DNA from: Massilia sp. TS11
GTDB lineage: Bacteria > Pseudomonadota > Gammaproteobacteria > Burkholderiales > Burkholderiaceae_D
Reading direction: 5' to 3'
Assembly (NCBI RefSeq): GCF_022012445.1
Contig: NZ_JAKLTS010000002.1
Location: 124,001 to 188,000 of the forward strand
Length of the DNA stretch: 64,000 bases
Shown here: positions 38,954-48,564 of the stretch, piece after piece
How positions within the stretch are numbered: the stretch's first letter is position 1
How the letters are laid out: every line of letters starts with the position of its first letter
Notes under the pieces: generated by a model
Database searches by the model: none
The model's input: the letters and a program-made list of their open reading frames with translations, nothing else
Told to the model about the DNA's origin: nothing
Made by a program: the position numbers and the translations under genes

Positions 38954-39292
38954 ATGTCGATGAAACCTGAATGGAAGACGATCTGCAAAGTGAGCGACAT
39001 CCCTGTGCTCGGGGCGCGCGTGGTGGCGCGTGGCGATGCCGTGCCGGTGGCGATCTTTCGCAACAGCGAGGACAAGGTCTTCGCGCTGCTCGATAAATGT
39101 CCGCACAAGGGCGGCCCGCTATCGCAGGGGATTGTGTTTGGCGAGCGGGTCGCCTGCCCGCTGCATAACTGGCAGATCGAGCTGCACAACGGCTGCGCCG
39201 TATCGCCCGACGAAGGCTGCACGCAGCGCTTTGCCGTGCGGGTGGAGAATGGTGAAGTGGCACTCGACCTGAGCGAGCTGTATGGCGAGTGA
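38954..39292 (+). CDS. nirD: Assimilatory nitrite reductase small subunit (Rieske type)
   Basis: This 112-residue protein carries a Rieske-like fold with CPHKGGPLSQG and CPLHNWQIEL, which are complete [2Fe-2S] ligands. Classical NirD often lacks these residues, so this one may bind a real cluster. It starts 3 bp after nirB and overlaps nasA by 11 bp. Confidence 0.93.
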   Translation: MSMKPEWKTICKVSDIPVLGARVVARGDAVPVAIFRNSEDKVFALLDKCPHKGGPLSQGIVFGERVACPLHNWQIELHNGCAVSPDEGCTQRFAVRVENGEVALDLSELYGE

Positions 39293-42017
39293 AGTACGCA
39301 CCACCTGCTGCTACTGCGGCGTGGGCTGTGGCGTCATCGTCAGCACCGACGGCCAGCAGGTGCTCGGTGTGCGCGGCGATCCGGACCATCCGGCCAATTT
39401 CGGCCGCCTGTGCAGCAAGGGCAGCAATCTGCATCAGACCGCGCGGCCGCTGGTGCAGCAGCAGGTGCGGGCGCTGGCGCCGGCGCTGCGCGTGCTGCGC
39501 CAGGGCGTGCGGGCGCCGGTCAGCTGGGAGTATGCGGTCGAGGTGGCGGCCGGGCGTATCGCCAATGCCGTGCAGGCCTATGGGCCGGACAGCGTCGCCT
39601 TCTACATCTCGGGCCAGCTGCTGACCGAGGACTACTACGTCTTCAATAAATTCGCCAAGGGCCTGCTGGGGACGAATAACATCGACTCCAACTCGCGCCT
39701 GTGCATGTCGAGCGCGGTAGCCGGCTACAAGCAGACCCTGGGCGCCGACGCGCCGCCCGCCTGTTACGAGGATATCGCGCTGGCCGACGTGGTCTTCATC
39801 GCCGGCGCCAATATGGCCTACGCCCACCCGGTGCTGTATCGCCGGCTGGAGGCCGCCCGCGCCGCGCGCCCGGAGATGAAGATCATCGTGGCCGATCCGC
39901 GGCGCACCGATACCGCCGCCGAGGCCACGCTGCATCTGCCGATCCTGCCCGGTACCGACGTCGCCCTGTTCAACGGCATGCTGCACCTGTGCCTGTGGGA
40001 GGGCTTTGCCGATCAGGCCTTCATCGCCGCCCATACCGAGGGCTTCGACGCCATCCGCGATGCCGTGCGAGATTTCACGCCGGCGCATGTGGCGGCCATC
40101 TGCGGCATCCCCGAGGCGGACCTGCTGCAGGCGGCGCGCTGGTTCGGCAGCGCGCGTGCCGCGCTGTCGCTCTACTGTCAGGGCCTGAACCAGTCGAGCA
40201 GCGGCACGGCCAAGAACGCGGCGCTGATCAACCTGCACCTGGCCACCGGCCAGATCGGCAAACCCGGCGCCGGCCCGTTCTCGCTGACCGGTCAGCCGAA
40301 TGCCATGGGCGGGCGCGAAGTGGGCGGCATGGCCAATCTGCTGTCGGCCCATCGCGACCTGGCCGACCCGCAGCAGCGCGCCGAAGTGGCAGCGCTGTGG
40401 GGTGTCGACGCGGTGCCTGCCGAACGCGGGCTGACGGCAGTGGAGATGTTTGAAGCGGCGGCGGAAGGCCGCATCAAGGTGCTGTGGATCGCCTGCACCA
40501 ATCCGGCCCAGTCGATGCCGGACCAGAAGCTGGTGCGCGCCGCACTCGAGAAGGTGGACTTTGTCATCGTGCAGGAGGCCTTTGCCAGCACCGCCACGGT
40601 CGCCTACGCCGATCTGCTGCTGCCGGCCACCACCTGGGCCGAAAAGGAGGGTACGGTCACCAATTCGGAGCGGCGCATCACACGTGTCCGCGCGGCCTTG
40701 CCCAAGCCCGGCCAGGCCCGCCACGATTGGGAGATCGCCGCGCAGGTGGCGCGCGCCGTGGCCGCCAAGCTCGAAAAGCCGGGCATCCGTTTCGACTACC
40801 CCGATCCTGAGTCGGTCTGGAACGAACACCGCGCCTCGACGCGCGGCCGTGACCTCGATATCACCGGGCTGTCGTATGCGCTGCTGGAGCAGCAGGGGGC
40901 GCAGCAATGGCCGTATCCCGAGGGCGCGCAGGCGGGCCGCCAGCGCCTGTACGAAGACGGCGTCTTCCCCACGCCTTCAGGCCGCGCGCGCTTCGTGCCG
41001 ACGCCTTATGTGCCGGTGGCAGAGCCGGCCGACGCGCGCTACCCCTTCCAGTTGAACACCGGCCGCCTGCGCGACCAGTGGCATGGTATGAGCCGCACCG
41101 CGACGTCGCCCCAGGCGTTTGCGCACGTGGCCGAACCGAGTCTGCAGATGGCGCCCGACGATATGGCGCGCCGCGGGCTGGCCGAGGGCGATCTGGTGCA
41201 TGTTACCAGCCGCCGCGCCACGCTGATTCTGCCGGTGCGGGCCGACCCCGGCCAGCGGCGCGGCCAGGTGTTCATGCCCATGCACTGGGGGCCGGAGTAT
41301 GTGTCCGGCCGTGGCCCCGCGCTGGGGGTGAACGGCCTGACCGTGCCTGCCATCGACCCCAAGTCCTTCCAGCCGGAGCTGAAAAACGCGGCCGTCAAAG
41401 TGCTGAAGGCCGAGCTGCCATGGCGCTTTGCCGTTTTCGCCTGGGTGGACGAGGCCCAGGCCCTGCGGCTGCAGGCCCGCCTGCGCAGCTACTACGGGCG
41501 CTTCGCGTTTGCCGCCTGCACCCTGTTTGGCCGCGAGCGCTGCGGCGTTTTGTTCCGCGCGGCCGACGACTATGCTGCCGCGCCAGCCCTGGTGAGCGAG
41601 ATCGAAGCCCTGTTTGGCATCGAGGGCGCCTTGGTGCTGCGTTACGAGGATACCCGTCGTGGCAATGCGCGGCGCATGCTGGTGCGCGACGGGCAGCTGC
41701 AGGCCGTGGCCCTGGCCGGCGATACGGCCGCGGAGCAGTGGCTGCGCCAGCTGCTGGAGACGGGCGCCGATGTGCGCAGTCTGGGCCGGCTGCTGCTGTC
41801 GCCGTCGGCCACGGCGCCGCAGGGCTTCAAGGCGCGCGGAAAGGTGGTGTGCAGTTGTCTGGGTGTGGCGGAGGCCGAGATTGCGGCCTGTCTGGCCGCA
41901 GCGGCGCCGGGCGAAGATGGCTTGGCGCGTCTGCAGGGAGAACTGAAATGCGGGACGAGCTGCGGGTCCTGCGTGCCGGAGCTGAAACGGATGGTGGCCG
42001 CAGCGGCGCAGGTGTGA
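39282..42017 (+). CDS. nasA: Assimilatory nitrate reductase catalytic subunit with C-terminal BFD-like domain
   Basis: This 911-residue molybdopterin enzyme reduces nitrate to nitrite. The N-terminal [4Fe-4S] motif (CCYCGVGCGV and RLCSKGSNL), the Mo-bis-MGD domains (about 60-690), and a C-terminal BFD-like [2Fe-2S] domain (CSCLGVAEAEI then CGTSCGSCVPELK, last 55 residues) are visible. The extra cluster gives a built-in electron entry, and no separate electron-transfer subunit gene is present. It overlaps nirD by 11 bp. Confidence 0.95.
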   Translation: MASEVRTTCCYCGVGCGVIVSTDGQQVLGVRGDPDHPANFGRLCSKGSNLHQTARPLVQQQVRALAPALRVLRQGVRAPVSWEYAVEVAAGRIANAVQAYGPDSVAFYISGQLLTEDYYVFNKFAKGLLGTNNIDSNSRLCMSSAVAGYKQTLGADAPPACYEDIALADVVFIAGANMAYAHPVLYRRLEAARAARPEMKIIVADPRRTDTAAEATLHLPILPGTDVALFNGMLHLCLWEGFADQAFIAAHTEGFDAIRDAVRDFTPAHVAAICGIPEADLLQAARWFGSARAALSLYCQGLNQSSSGTAKNAALINLHLATGQIGKPGAGPFSLTGQPNAMGGREVGGMANLLSAHRDLADPQQRAEVAALWGVDAVPAERGLTAVEMFEAAAEGRIKVLWIACTNPAQSMPDQKLVRAALEKVDFVIVQEAFASTATVAYADLLLPATTWAEKEGTVTNSERRITRVRAALPKPGQARHDWEIAAQVARAVAAKLEKPGIRFDYPDPESVWNEHRASTRGRDLDITGLSYALLEQQGAQQWPYPEGAQAGRQRLYEDGVFPTPSGRARFVPTPYVPVAEPADARYPFQLNTGRLRDQWHGMSRTATSPQAFAHVAEPSLQMAPDDMARRGLAEGDLVHVTSRRATLILPVRADPGQRRGQVFMPMHWGPEYVSGRGPALGVNGLTVPAIDPKSFQPELKNAAVKVLKAELPWRFAVFAWVDEAQALRLQARLRSYYGRFAFAACTLFGRERCGVLFRAADDYAAAPALVSEIEALFGIEGALVLRYEDTRRGNARRMLVRDGQLQAVALAGDTAAEQWLRQLLETGADVRSLGRLLLSPSATAPQGFKARGKVVCSCLGVAEAEIAACLAAAAPGEDGLARLQGELKCGTSCGSCVPELKRMVAAAAQV

Positions 42018-42045
42018 ACGCCTGCACCGCCGGGCCGGGCGCCGC

Positions 42046-43104
42046 TTACGGGCGGTTCAGCAGTTCGGCGTGGGCGGCCAGCAGCATGGCCTCGGTGTCT
42101 TCCCAGCCGATGCAGCCATCGGTGACGGAGCAGCCGTACTTCAGTTCCGACAGGTCGGCCGGGATCTTCTGGTTGCCGCCGACGATGTTCGATTCGATCA
42201 TCACGCCCACCAGCGACTGGTTGCCGTGTTTGATCTGCTGGATCACGTCGGACATCACGAGCGGTTGCAGTTCCGGCTTCTTGTAGCTGTTGGCGTGCGA
42301 GCAGTCCACCACCAGATTGGCGGGCAGCTTGGCCTTGGCCAGCGCCTGCTCGGCGATCTTGACCGAGACCGAGTCGTAGTTCGGACGGCCGTCGCCGCCG
42401 CGCAGCACCACGTGGCCGTAGGCGTTGCCGCGCGTGCGCACGATCGACACCTTGCCTTCGCCATTAATGCCGAGGAAGGCGTGCGGGTGGGCGGCCGACA
42501 GGATGGCGTTGACGGCGATGCTGATGTCGCCGTCGGTGCCGTTCTTGAAGCCGACCGGGGTCGAGAGGCCGGACGACATTTCGCGGTGGGTCTGCGATTC
42601 GGTGGTGCGCGCGCCGATGGCGGTCCAGGCGATCAGGTCGCCCAGGTACTGCGGCGAGATCGGGTCGAGCGCTTCGGTGGCGGTGGGCATGTCCATCTCG
42701 CACACGTCCAGCAGGAAGCGGCGCGCGTTCTCCATGCCGACGTCGACGCGGAAGGAGTCGTCCATGAACGGATCGTTGATGTAGCCCTTCCAGCCGGTGG
42801 TGGTGCGCGGCTTTTCGAAGTAGACGCGCATGACCAGATACATCGTGTCTTTCACCTTCTCCTGCAGGGCTTTCAGGCGACGGGCATAATCGAGGCCGGC
42901 CACCGGATCGTGAATCGAGCAGGGGCCGACGACGACGAACAGGCGCTTGTCCTTGCGGTCGAGGATGTTACGCAGCGTTTCGCGGCCGCGCATGACCGCG
43001 TCAAAGGCGGTTTCGGTCAGCGGCAGCTTGGCATGCAGTTCCTCGGGCGTGGGCATCGAGGCGAAAGAGGTAACGTTGATGTTTTCAATATCTGGGGTAA
43101 TCAT
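42046..43104 (-). CDS. aroG: 3-deoxy-7-phosphoheptulonate synthase, class I (AroG type)
   Basis: This 352-residue enzyme joins PEP and erythrose-4-phosphate in the first step of the shikimate pathway. Family motifs are VVGPCSIHDP, MRVYFEKPRTTTGWKG, EALDPISPQYLGDL, GARTTESQTHREMSSGLS and VDCSHANSYK. The N-terminal 40 residues fit a feedback-regulated AroF/G/H enzyme. It lies opposite to the nitrate genes and separates nasA from ybiB-cobA. The ATG at 43104 fits the family start. Confidence 0.94.
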   Translation of the reverse strand: MITPDIENINVTSFASMPTPEELHAKLPLTETAFDAVMRGRETLRNILDRKDKRLFVVVGPCSIHDPVAGLDYARRLKALQEKVKDTMYLVMRVYFEKPRTTTGWKGYINDPFMDDSFRVDVGMENARRFLLDVCEMDMPTATEALDPISPQYLGDLIAWTAIGARTTESQTHREMSSGLSTPVGFKNGTDGDISIAVNAILSAAHPHAFLGINGEGKVSIVRTRGNAYGHVVLRGGDGRPNYDSVSVKIAEQALAKAKLPANLVVDCSHANSYKKPELQPLVMSDVIQQIKHGNQSLVGVMIESNIVGGNQKIPADLSELKYGCSVTDGCIGWEDTEAMLLAAHAELLNRP

Positions 43105-43170
43105 GATGCGGACTTTAGCTGTGCGGTTTTTACGGCGTGGGTCGTCTAGTGTAGCCCGAATCCCGAACTG

Positions 43171-44124
43171 GTGCTGACCATGGACGCTTTCCCCTGTGCC
43201 CATCTGATCAAGGAAATCGGCCGCGGCAAGCATGGTGCGCGCAGCATGAGCCGTGCCGATGCGCGCGCGCTGTATGCGGCCATGCTGGCTGGCCGCGTGT
43301 CCGATCTCGAACTCGGCGCGGTGCTGCTGGCCATGCGCATCAAGGGCGAATCGGTGGAGGAGATCGCCGGCTTCCTCGACGCGGCCGAGGCCTCGTTCCC
43401 GCGCCTGGTGCTGCCCGCTGCGACGGCGGCACCGGTGCTGATCCCGTCTTACAACGGCGCGCGCAAGATGGCCAATCTGACCGCCTTGCTGGCCCTGCTG
43501 CTGGCGCGTGAGGGCGTGCCGGTGCTGGTGCACGGCGTGCGCACCGATGTGGGGCGCGTGACCACGGCCGAAGTGATGGCGGCGCTGGGCCTCGCGCCCT
43601 GCGCCACGCCAGCGGAGGCGGTGGCGGCCATTGGCGCTGGCCAGCCGGCTTTTCTGCCGATCGATGTGCTGGCGCCGGACATGGCGCGGCTGTTGGCGCT
43701 GCGCCGCGTGCTCGGTGTGCGCAACAGCACTCATACACTGGTGAAGATTCTGCAGCCGCTGCAGGGACGCGCGCTGCGCCTGGTCTCCTACACGCACCCG
43801 GAATATCTGGAGATGCTCGGCGCTTACTTCACCGAAGCGCGCGCCGACGCCTTCCTGATGCGCGGAACCGAGGGCGAGACCGTGGCCAATGCCGTGCGCG
43901 CGCAGCAGATCGACTGGTTCCACGAGGGCGAGCGCACGGTAATCGTGGAGAAGCAGGGCGTGGCCGATACGCCGCCGGAGCTGCCCGTCGAACGCGACGC
44001 CGCCACCACGGCCGCCTGGATTGGCCGCGTGCTGGCCGGTGCGCTGCCGGTGCCGCCCTCGATTGCGGACCAGGTGGCGCAGTGCGTGCGTGTGGCGCGG
44101 GCGATGCACCAAGCCGGTGCCTGA
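43171..44124 (+). CDS. ybiB: YbiB-family protein (TrpD2-like DNA-binding protein)
   Basis: This 317-residue protein belongs to the anthranilate-phosphoribosyltransferase-like fold (HLIKEIGRGKHGARSMS, PSYNGARKMANLTALL, GVRNSTHTLVKILQP) but lacks the usual TrpD substrate motifs. E. coli YbiB (TrpD2) binds nucleic acid. In related bacteria it often sits with nas and cobA genes, as here. Its exact role is unknown. Confidence 0.85.
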   Translation: MLTMDAFPCAHLIKEIGRGKHGARSMSRADARALYAAMLAGRVSDLELGAVLLAMRIKGESVEEIAGFLDAAEASFPRLVLPAATAAPVLIPSYNGARKMANLTALLALLLAREGVPVLVHGVRTDVGRVTTAEVMAALGLAPCATPAEAVAAIGAGQPAFLPIDVLAPDMARLLALRRVLGVRNSTHTLVKILQPLQGRALRLVSYTHPEYLEMLGAYFTEARADAFLMRGTEGETVANAVRAQQIDWFHEGERTVIVEKQGVADTPPELPVERDAATTAAWIGRVLAGALPVPPSIADQVAQCVRVARAMHQAGA

Positions 44125-44180
44125 AACGTGGCACGTGTCTTGCTGTGATGCCCGTATGTGCAGCGACAGGCGGGACGAAT

Positions 44181-44942
44181 ATGGGCAAGGTGATGTTGGT
44201 GGGTGCGGGGCCGGGCGATCCGGAGCTGTTGACCCTGAAGGCGGTGAAGGCGATTGCGGCAGCCGATGTGCTGCTGGTTGATGCCCTGGTGCCCGATGCG
44301 GTGCTCAGGCATGCGCGGCCGCAGGCGCGTGTCATCCATGTGGGTAAGCGCGGCGGCTGCGCCTCCACCCCGCAGGCCTTCATTGAAAAGCTGATGATCA
44401 CCGAGGCGCGTGCGGGCCATTGCGTGGTGCGCCTGAAGGGCGGCGACCCGTATATGTTCGGCCGCGGCGGCGAGGAGAAGGCGCACCTGGAAGCAGCAGG
44501 CCTTGTGGTGGAAGTCGTCAACGGCATCAGCGCGGGCCTGGCCGCGCCGGCCAGCATCGGCGTGCCGCTCACGCACCGCGACTTCAGCGCGGGTGCGATT
44601 TTCGTCACGGGCCACGAGCGGGCCGATGGCGGCGCGGGTAGCGCGCCCGATTGGGCGGCGCTGGCGCGCACCGGCCTGACCCTCGTCATCTACATGGGCG
44701 TGGCGCGCTGCCGCGAAATTCAGACGGCCCTGCTGGCGGCTGGCATGCGCGCCGCCATACCGGTGGCGGTGATCCAGTCGGCCAGCACGCCGCAGCAGGC
44801 CCAGTTGCTGACGACGCTCGATGCGATGGCCGAGGATATCGGCCGCGCCGGTCTGGGCAGCCCGAGCATCCTCGTCATCGGCGAGGTGGTGCGGTGCGCA
44901 GCGGCGCAGGCAGCGCCGCTGGCGGTGTCACTGGCGGGTTAG
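44181..44942 (+). CDS. cobA: Uroporphyrinogen-III C-methyltransferase
   Basis: This 253-residue SAM-dependent enzyme makes precorrin-2, the precursor of siroheme, needed by NirB. GAGPGDPELLTLKA, VRLKGGDPYMFGRGGEE, and VNGISAGLAAPASIGVPLTHRD are the family signature. I chose the ATG at 44181, where the SAM motif begins. It is CobA-sized, with no CysG dehydrogenase/chelatase part. It overlaps the convergent metalloprotease gene by 15 bp. Confidence 0.95.
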   Translation: MGKVMLVGAGPGDPELLTLKAVKAIAAADVLLVDALVPDAVLRHARPQARVIHVGKRGGCASTPQAFIEKLMITEARAGHCVVRLKGGDPYMFGRGGEEKAHLEAAGLVVEVVNGISAGLAAPASIGVPLTHRDFSAGAIFVTGHERADGGAGSAPDWAALARTGLTLVIYMGVARCREIQTALLAAGMRAAIPVAVIQSASTPQQAQLLTTLDAMAEDIGRAGLGSPSILVIGEVVRCAAAQAAPLAVSLAG

Positions 44943-46328
44943 CGGACCGGCGGCGCGTGCCGCTGCGGCCAGCGCGTTCAGGGCTGCGGGCGCGATGCCG
45001 CTGCGCTGCGTGGCGTCGGCCAGATCCTTGAACAGGCCATCGCGATCGCGGCTGGCGACGGCGCGTGCGGCTGCCTCCGCGCCGATGCCGGGCAAGGCAG
45101 CCAACTGCGCCGCGTCGGCCGTATTCAGATCCCAGCACTGTTCGCCCGCCAGCAGCCACAGGGCGGGGCCGGTGTGCTCGGCCAGGCGGGCGGGTGCGGC
45201 CTGCACGGCGGCGACGGCGGCGGCCATCTCCTTGCGCAGGGCCTGCAGGGCCGGAACGAAAGCCTCGCCATCGCCTTTGCGCCCAGCCAGGGCCAGAGCT
45301 TCGGTCTTGCTGGCCAGGGCCGGTGCGCCCAGCACGCCGTAGCTGGTCTCCACAATCTGCTTGATGAAGGCCTGGCCGGCGGCCGGAGCGACTTTGTTGA
45401 GCGACTGGGCCAGCAACGGCAGCAGGGCGCTGTCCGGCGTGAGGGGCTGGCGGTTCAGATCCATGAAGGCGCGGAACAGCGGCGTGTAGCGCGCGGCCAG
45501 TGCCTGCTGGCTGCCAGGCGCCTGCTGGCGGTAGAACACGGTGGCCAGAAAGCCTTCGGAGGCCAAGAGCTGCGCGCCGTTGCGCAGACGGGCGCGGTCG
45601 AAAGCCGTGGGCTCGCTGCCGATCTGGTGGTGGACGAACAGATTCTGGCGCACGCCCTCGATGCGCATGGCGCGGTCGAAGTTGGATTCCCACAGCGGCG
45701 TGAAGGCCTTGAATTCGATGCCCTGGTCCTGCGCCTGCAGACGCGCATTGCGCGTGAAGCGGCGCGCCAGCGCCTGGAAATGGGTGGCGAAGCCTTCGTC
45801 AAACGCGGTCTGCTGGTCGGTCAGGCTGTAGCTGTGATGGGCCGCGCGCGCAAAGCCATTGGGCAGGGCGGGCAGCAGGCGGCGCAGCAGCACGTGGCCC
45901 AGTTCATGCGCGAAGATCTCTTCGAAACTGCCATCGGCCACGCTGTCGGCGTCGACCACCAGATCGACGAAGGGCTCGTCGACAAAGCGCTCGTGCGCGC
46001 CCTCGCGCAGCCAGAAGCCACTGCGCGCGAAGCCGCCGTCTTCCTGCGCCAGCATCAGCCAGGTGCGCTGGCCTTTGCCGGCCAGGCGCATCGCCGCTTC
46101 ATCCAGCTGCAGCATGCTGGCGGTGAAGCCCTGGCGCGCCTCCTTCTGCAAAGCGCTGTGCAGGGCGCCGCTGTGCACGCGGGTCAGCACCGGCGCCGGC
46201 GCGCCGCCCTGCGGACCGGGGCGCATCAGCGCTTGCTTATCCTGGATGACGGGGGTGAGGACGGCCAGTTCGGCGGCCGCGGCTTCGGCGCCGATCAGCA
46301 TCGACGCAGCAAGAAGAAGGCTTCGCAT
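44928..46328 (-). CDS. Secreted zinc metalloprotease-like protein with C-terminal helix-hairpin-helix
   Basis: This 466-residue protein begins with a short signal peptide (LLLAASMLIGAEAAAA). Near residue 140 it carries IFAHELGHVLL, an HEXXH zinc motif, and a downstream Glu in FDEGFATHFQAL that could be the third ligand (gluzincin type). The last 60 residues (DLNTADAAQLAALPGIG) form a ComEA-like helix-hairpin-helix usually linked to DNA binding. I found no close named family. The start at 46328 puts the signal peptide first; the longer frame runs over the divergent flavoprotein gene. Confidence 0.75.
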   Translation of the reverse strand: MRSLLLAASMLIGAEAAAAELAVLTPVIQDKQALMRPGPQGGAPAPVLTRVHSGALHSALQKEARQGFTASMLQLDEAAMRLAGKGQRTWLMLAQEDGGFARSGFWLREGAHERFVDEPFVDLVVDADSVADGSFEEIFAHELGHVLLRRLLPALPNGFARAAHHSYSLTDQQTAFDEGFATHFQALARRFTRNARLQAQDQGIEFKAFTPLWESNFDRAMRIEGVRQNLFVHHQIGSEPTAFDRARLRNGAQLLASEGFLATVFYRQQAPGSQQALAARYTPLFRAFMDLNRQPLTPDSALLPLLAQSLNKVAPAAGQAFIKQIVETSYGVLGAPALASKTEALALAGRKGDGEAFVPALQALRKEMAAAVAAVQAAPARLAEHTGPALWLLAGEQCWDLNTADAAQLAALPGIGAEAAARAVASRDRDGLFKDLADATQRSGIAPAALNALAAAARAAGPLTRQ

Positions 46329-46418
46329 GGTCAGGAACAAAGAAATTGAACGCGGACAGGATACGCGATTCGCGGCGCTTGCTCGCGTACAATCTTGTAT
46401 CAACTTTTTCCTTCGCGT

Positions 46419-47633
46419 ATGCATTCTTCCTTTGACGTGGCCGTGATCGGCGCTGGCGCGGCCGGCATGATGTGCGCCGCCGTGGCCGCCCAGCGCGGCC
46501 TGCGCGTGGTGCTGATCGACCATGCCGAGAAGCTGGCCGAAAAGATCCGCATCTCCGGCGGCGGGCGCTGCAATTTCACCAATCTGCATGCCGGCCCGGC
46601 CAATTACCTGTCGCAAAATCCGCACTTCTGCCGCAGCGCGCTGGCCCGCTACACGCCGCGCGATTTCCTCGACCTCGTGCGCCGCCACGGCATTGCCTGG
46701 CATGAAAAGCACAAGGGCCAGCTGTTCTGCGACGATTCGTCCGAGCAGATCATCGCCATGCTGCGCGCCGAGTGCGAGGCCGGCGGCGTGCACTGGCGCC
46801 TGGGCTGCAAGCTGGGCGAGGTGGGGCAGACGGCGGACGGCGGCTTTCGGCTCGGCACCGACGCCGGTGAGTTGACCGTGCGGAACTTGGTCATCGCCAC
46901 CGGCGGCTTGTCGATTCCCAAGATCGGCGCGACGGACATCGGCTACCGCATCGCCAAGCAATTCGGGCTGGGCCTGGTGGAGACGCGGCCCGGCCTGGTG
47001 CCGCTGAGCTTCGATGGCCCGGCTTGGGAGGCCTTTGCACCGCTGGCCGGCATCGCCCTGGAAGTCGATGTGGAAACGCGCCACGGCAAGGGCCGCCAGG
47101 CCGTGCACGGACAGTTCCGCGAAGACCTGCTGTTCACCCACCGCGGCCTGTCGGGCCCGGCCATCCTGCAGATTTCCAGCTATTGGGCGCCGGGGACGGC
47201 GCTCACGCTGAATCTGCTGCCGGAAATGGATCTGGCGCAAACCTTGATCGAAGGAAAGTCCACGATCAAGAAGCAGATGGGCAATGTGTTGTCGCAATGG
47301 CTAGCTTCGCGCCTGGCCGAGGGCCTGCTCGCCATGCATGGCATCGCCCCCGAGGCGCGCCTTGCGGATCTGCCGGACGCCAAGCTGCGCAAGTTGGGCG
47401 AGGCCGTGAACCGCTGGCAAATCGTGCCGACGGGCACGGAAGGCTATCGCAAGGCTGAGGTGACCTTGGGTGGTGTCAATACAAAAGAACTGTCGCAGCA
47501 GAGCATGATGGCCGAGCGGGTGCCGGGCCTGTATTTCATCGGGGAAGTGGTGGACGTCACGGGCTGGCTGGGCGGCTATAATTTCCAGTGGGCGTGGTCG
47601 TCTGGCAACGCCGCCGGGTGCGCCCTGCACTAA
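46419..47633 (+). CDS. NAD(P)/FAD-dependent oxidoreductase, BaiN/HI0933-like
   Basis: This 404-residue flavoprotein has the FAD-binding [20 protein letters not shown], the conserved [14 protein letters not shown] motif, [20 protein letters not shown], and the terminal [24 protein letters not shown]. These match the HI0933/YhiN flavoproteins with an inserted domain. The in vivo substrate is unknown. It is divergent from the metalloprotease gene. Confidence 0.92.
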   Translation: MHSSFDVAVIGAGAAGMMCAAVAAQRGLRVVLIDHAEKLAEKIRISGGGRCNFTNLHAGPANYLSQNPHFCRSALARYTPRDFLDLVRRHGIAWHEKHKGQLFCDDSSEQIIAMLRAECEAGGVHWRLGCKLGEVGQTADGGFRLGTDAGELTVRNLVIATGGLSIPKIGATDIGYRIAKQFGLGLVETRPGLVPLSFDGPAWEAFAPLAGIALEVDVETRHGKGRQAVHGQFREDLLFTHRGLSGPAILQISSYWAPGTALTLNLLPEMDLAQTLIEGKSTIKKQMGNVLSQWLASRLAEGLLAMHGIAPEARLADLPDAKLRKLGEAVNRWQIVPTGTEGYRKAEVTLGGVNTKELSQQSMMAERVPGLYFIGEVVDVTGWLGGYNFQWAWSSGNAAGCALH

Positions 47634-47660
47634 AAAAGCTGGCACAAATGCTCAATTTGG

Positions 47661-47669
47661 TGCTATCAT
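47661..47669 (+). promoter_or_regulatory. Extended -10 promoter for rpsU
   Basis: TGCTATCAT matches the extended -10 form TGnTATnAT and lies about 35-40 nt upstream of the rpsU start. No good -35 box was seen, as is common for extended -10 promoters. Confidence 0.5.
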
Positions 47670-47706
47670 CGCGGTCTTCCCTAAATCCGACGGTTTGAAT
47701 TTTTAC

Positions 47707-47919
47707 ATGACCACTATCCGCCTGAAAGAAAACGAGCCGTTTGAAGTCGCTATGCGCCGCTTCAAGCGCACGATCGAAAAAACCGGCCTGCTGACCGAAC
47801 TGCGCGCTCGCGAGTTCTACGAAAAGCCGACCGCTGAGCGCAAGCGCAAGCTGGCCGCTGCCGTCAAGCGCCACTACAAGCGCATCCGCAGCCAGCAACT
47901 GCCGAAGAAACTGTACTAA
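47707..47919 (+). CDS. rpsU: 30S ribosomal protein S21
   Basis: This 70-residue basic protein is nearly all helical ([20 protein letters not shown] and a Lys/Arg-rich tail ending KKLY), typical of S21. I chose the ATG at 47707 giving [11 protein letters not shown], the family start. It opens the macromolecular-synthesis cluster with yqeY, dnaG and rpoD. Confidence 0.97.
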   Translation: MTTIRLKENEPFEVAMRRFKRTIEKTGLLTELRAREFYEKPTAERKRKLAAAVKRHYKRIRSQQLPKKLY

Positions 47920-47951
47920 TTCTCGTCCGACCCGTTCGGATTGAGCCGCAG

Positions 47952-47983
47952 ACCCGCTCCGGTGTGACCGCAGCGGGTTTTGC
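47952..47983 (+). terminator. Terminator or attenuator between rpsU and yqeY
   Basis: ACCCGCT (47952-47958) pairs with AGCGGGT (47972-47978) and four T follow. In E. coli a terminator separates rpsU from dnaG and sets the high S21:primase ratio; this could play that role. Confidence 0.65.
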
Positions 47984-48013
47984 CATTTAGCCCTCCAGCT
48001 TGCCGAGATTGCC

Positions 48014-48463
48014 ATGAGCCTGAAAGCCCAAATCACCGAAGACATGAAAACCGCCATGCGCGCCAAAGACAGCGCCCGCCTGGCGACGATCCGCCTGATC
48101 CTGGCCGACATCAAGCGCAAGGAAGTCGATGAGCAGATCGAGCTGAACGATGCGCAGACCGTGGCCGTCATCGAAAAAATGGTCAAGCAGCGCAAGGATT
48201 CGATCACCCAGTTCGAGGCAGGTGGCCGTGCCGACCTGGCCGCGACCGAGCAGGCCGAACTCGTGGTGCTGCAGGCCTATATGCCGGCCATGCTGTCGGA
48301 CGCCGAAGTGGCGGCCGAAGTGGCAGCCGCCGTCGCCGCCACCGGCGCCGCCGGTCCGGCTGACATGGGCAAGGTGATGGGCGTGCTCAAAGGCAAACTT
48401 GCCGGCCGCGCTGACATGACCCAGGTCTCGGCCCTGGTGAAAAAGGCCCTGAGCCCGGCTTGA
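48014..48463 (+). CDS. yqeY: GatB/YqeY domain protein
   Basis: This 149-residue protein has the GatB C-terminal-like helical domain (LKAQITEDMKTAMRAKD, ADIKRKEVDEQIELND, EQAELVVLQAYMPAMLSD, GKVMGVLKGKLAGRADM). It is conserved between rpsU and dnaG and may interact with tRNA, but its role is not well defined. Confidence 0.93.
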   Translation: MSLKAQITEDMKTAMRAKDSARLATIRLILADIKRKEVDEQIELNDAQTVAVIEKMVKQRKDSITQFEAGGRADLAATEQAELVVLQAYMPAMLSDAEVAAEVAAAVAATGAAGPADMGKVMGVLKGKLAGRADMTQVSALVKKALSPA

Positions 48464-48475
48464 TGCCCGTTCCGG

Positions 48476-48499
48476 ACCCCGGCAAACCGGGGTTCGTTT
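48476..48499 (+). terminator. Possible weak terminator between yqeY and dnaG
   Basis: ACCCCGG (48476-48482) pairs with CCGGGGT (48487-48493) around CAAA. The T-tract after it is poor (TCGTTT), so it may attenuate rather than stop transcription. Confidence 0.4.
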
Positions 48500-48564
48500 G
48501 ATCCAGATCACGCCTGGCCGGCCCAGGCCTTATAGTGTGGCCTTGACACCATTGATCTGAACCC

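Noticed and set aside
48498-48536. Sigma-70 promoter (TTGATC ... TATAGT) before dnaG
   Set aside because: The 27-bp spacing between the two boxes is too long for a standard promoter.
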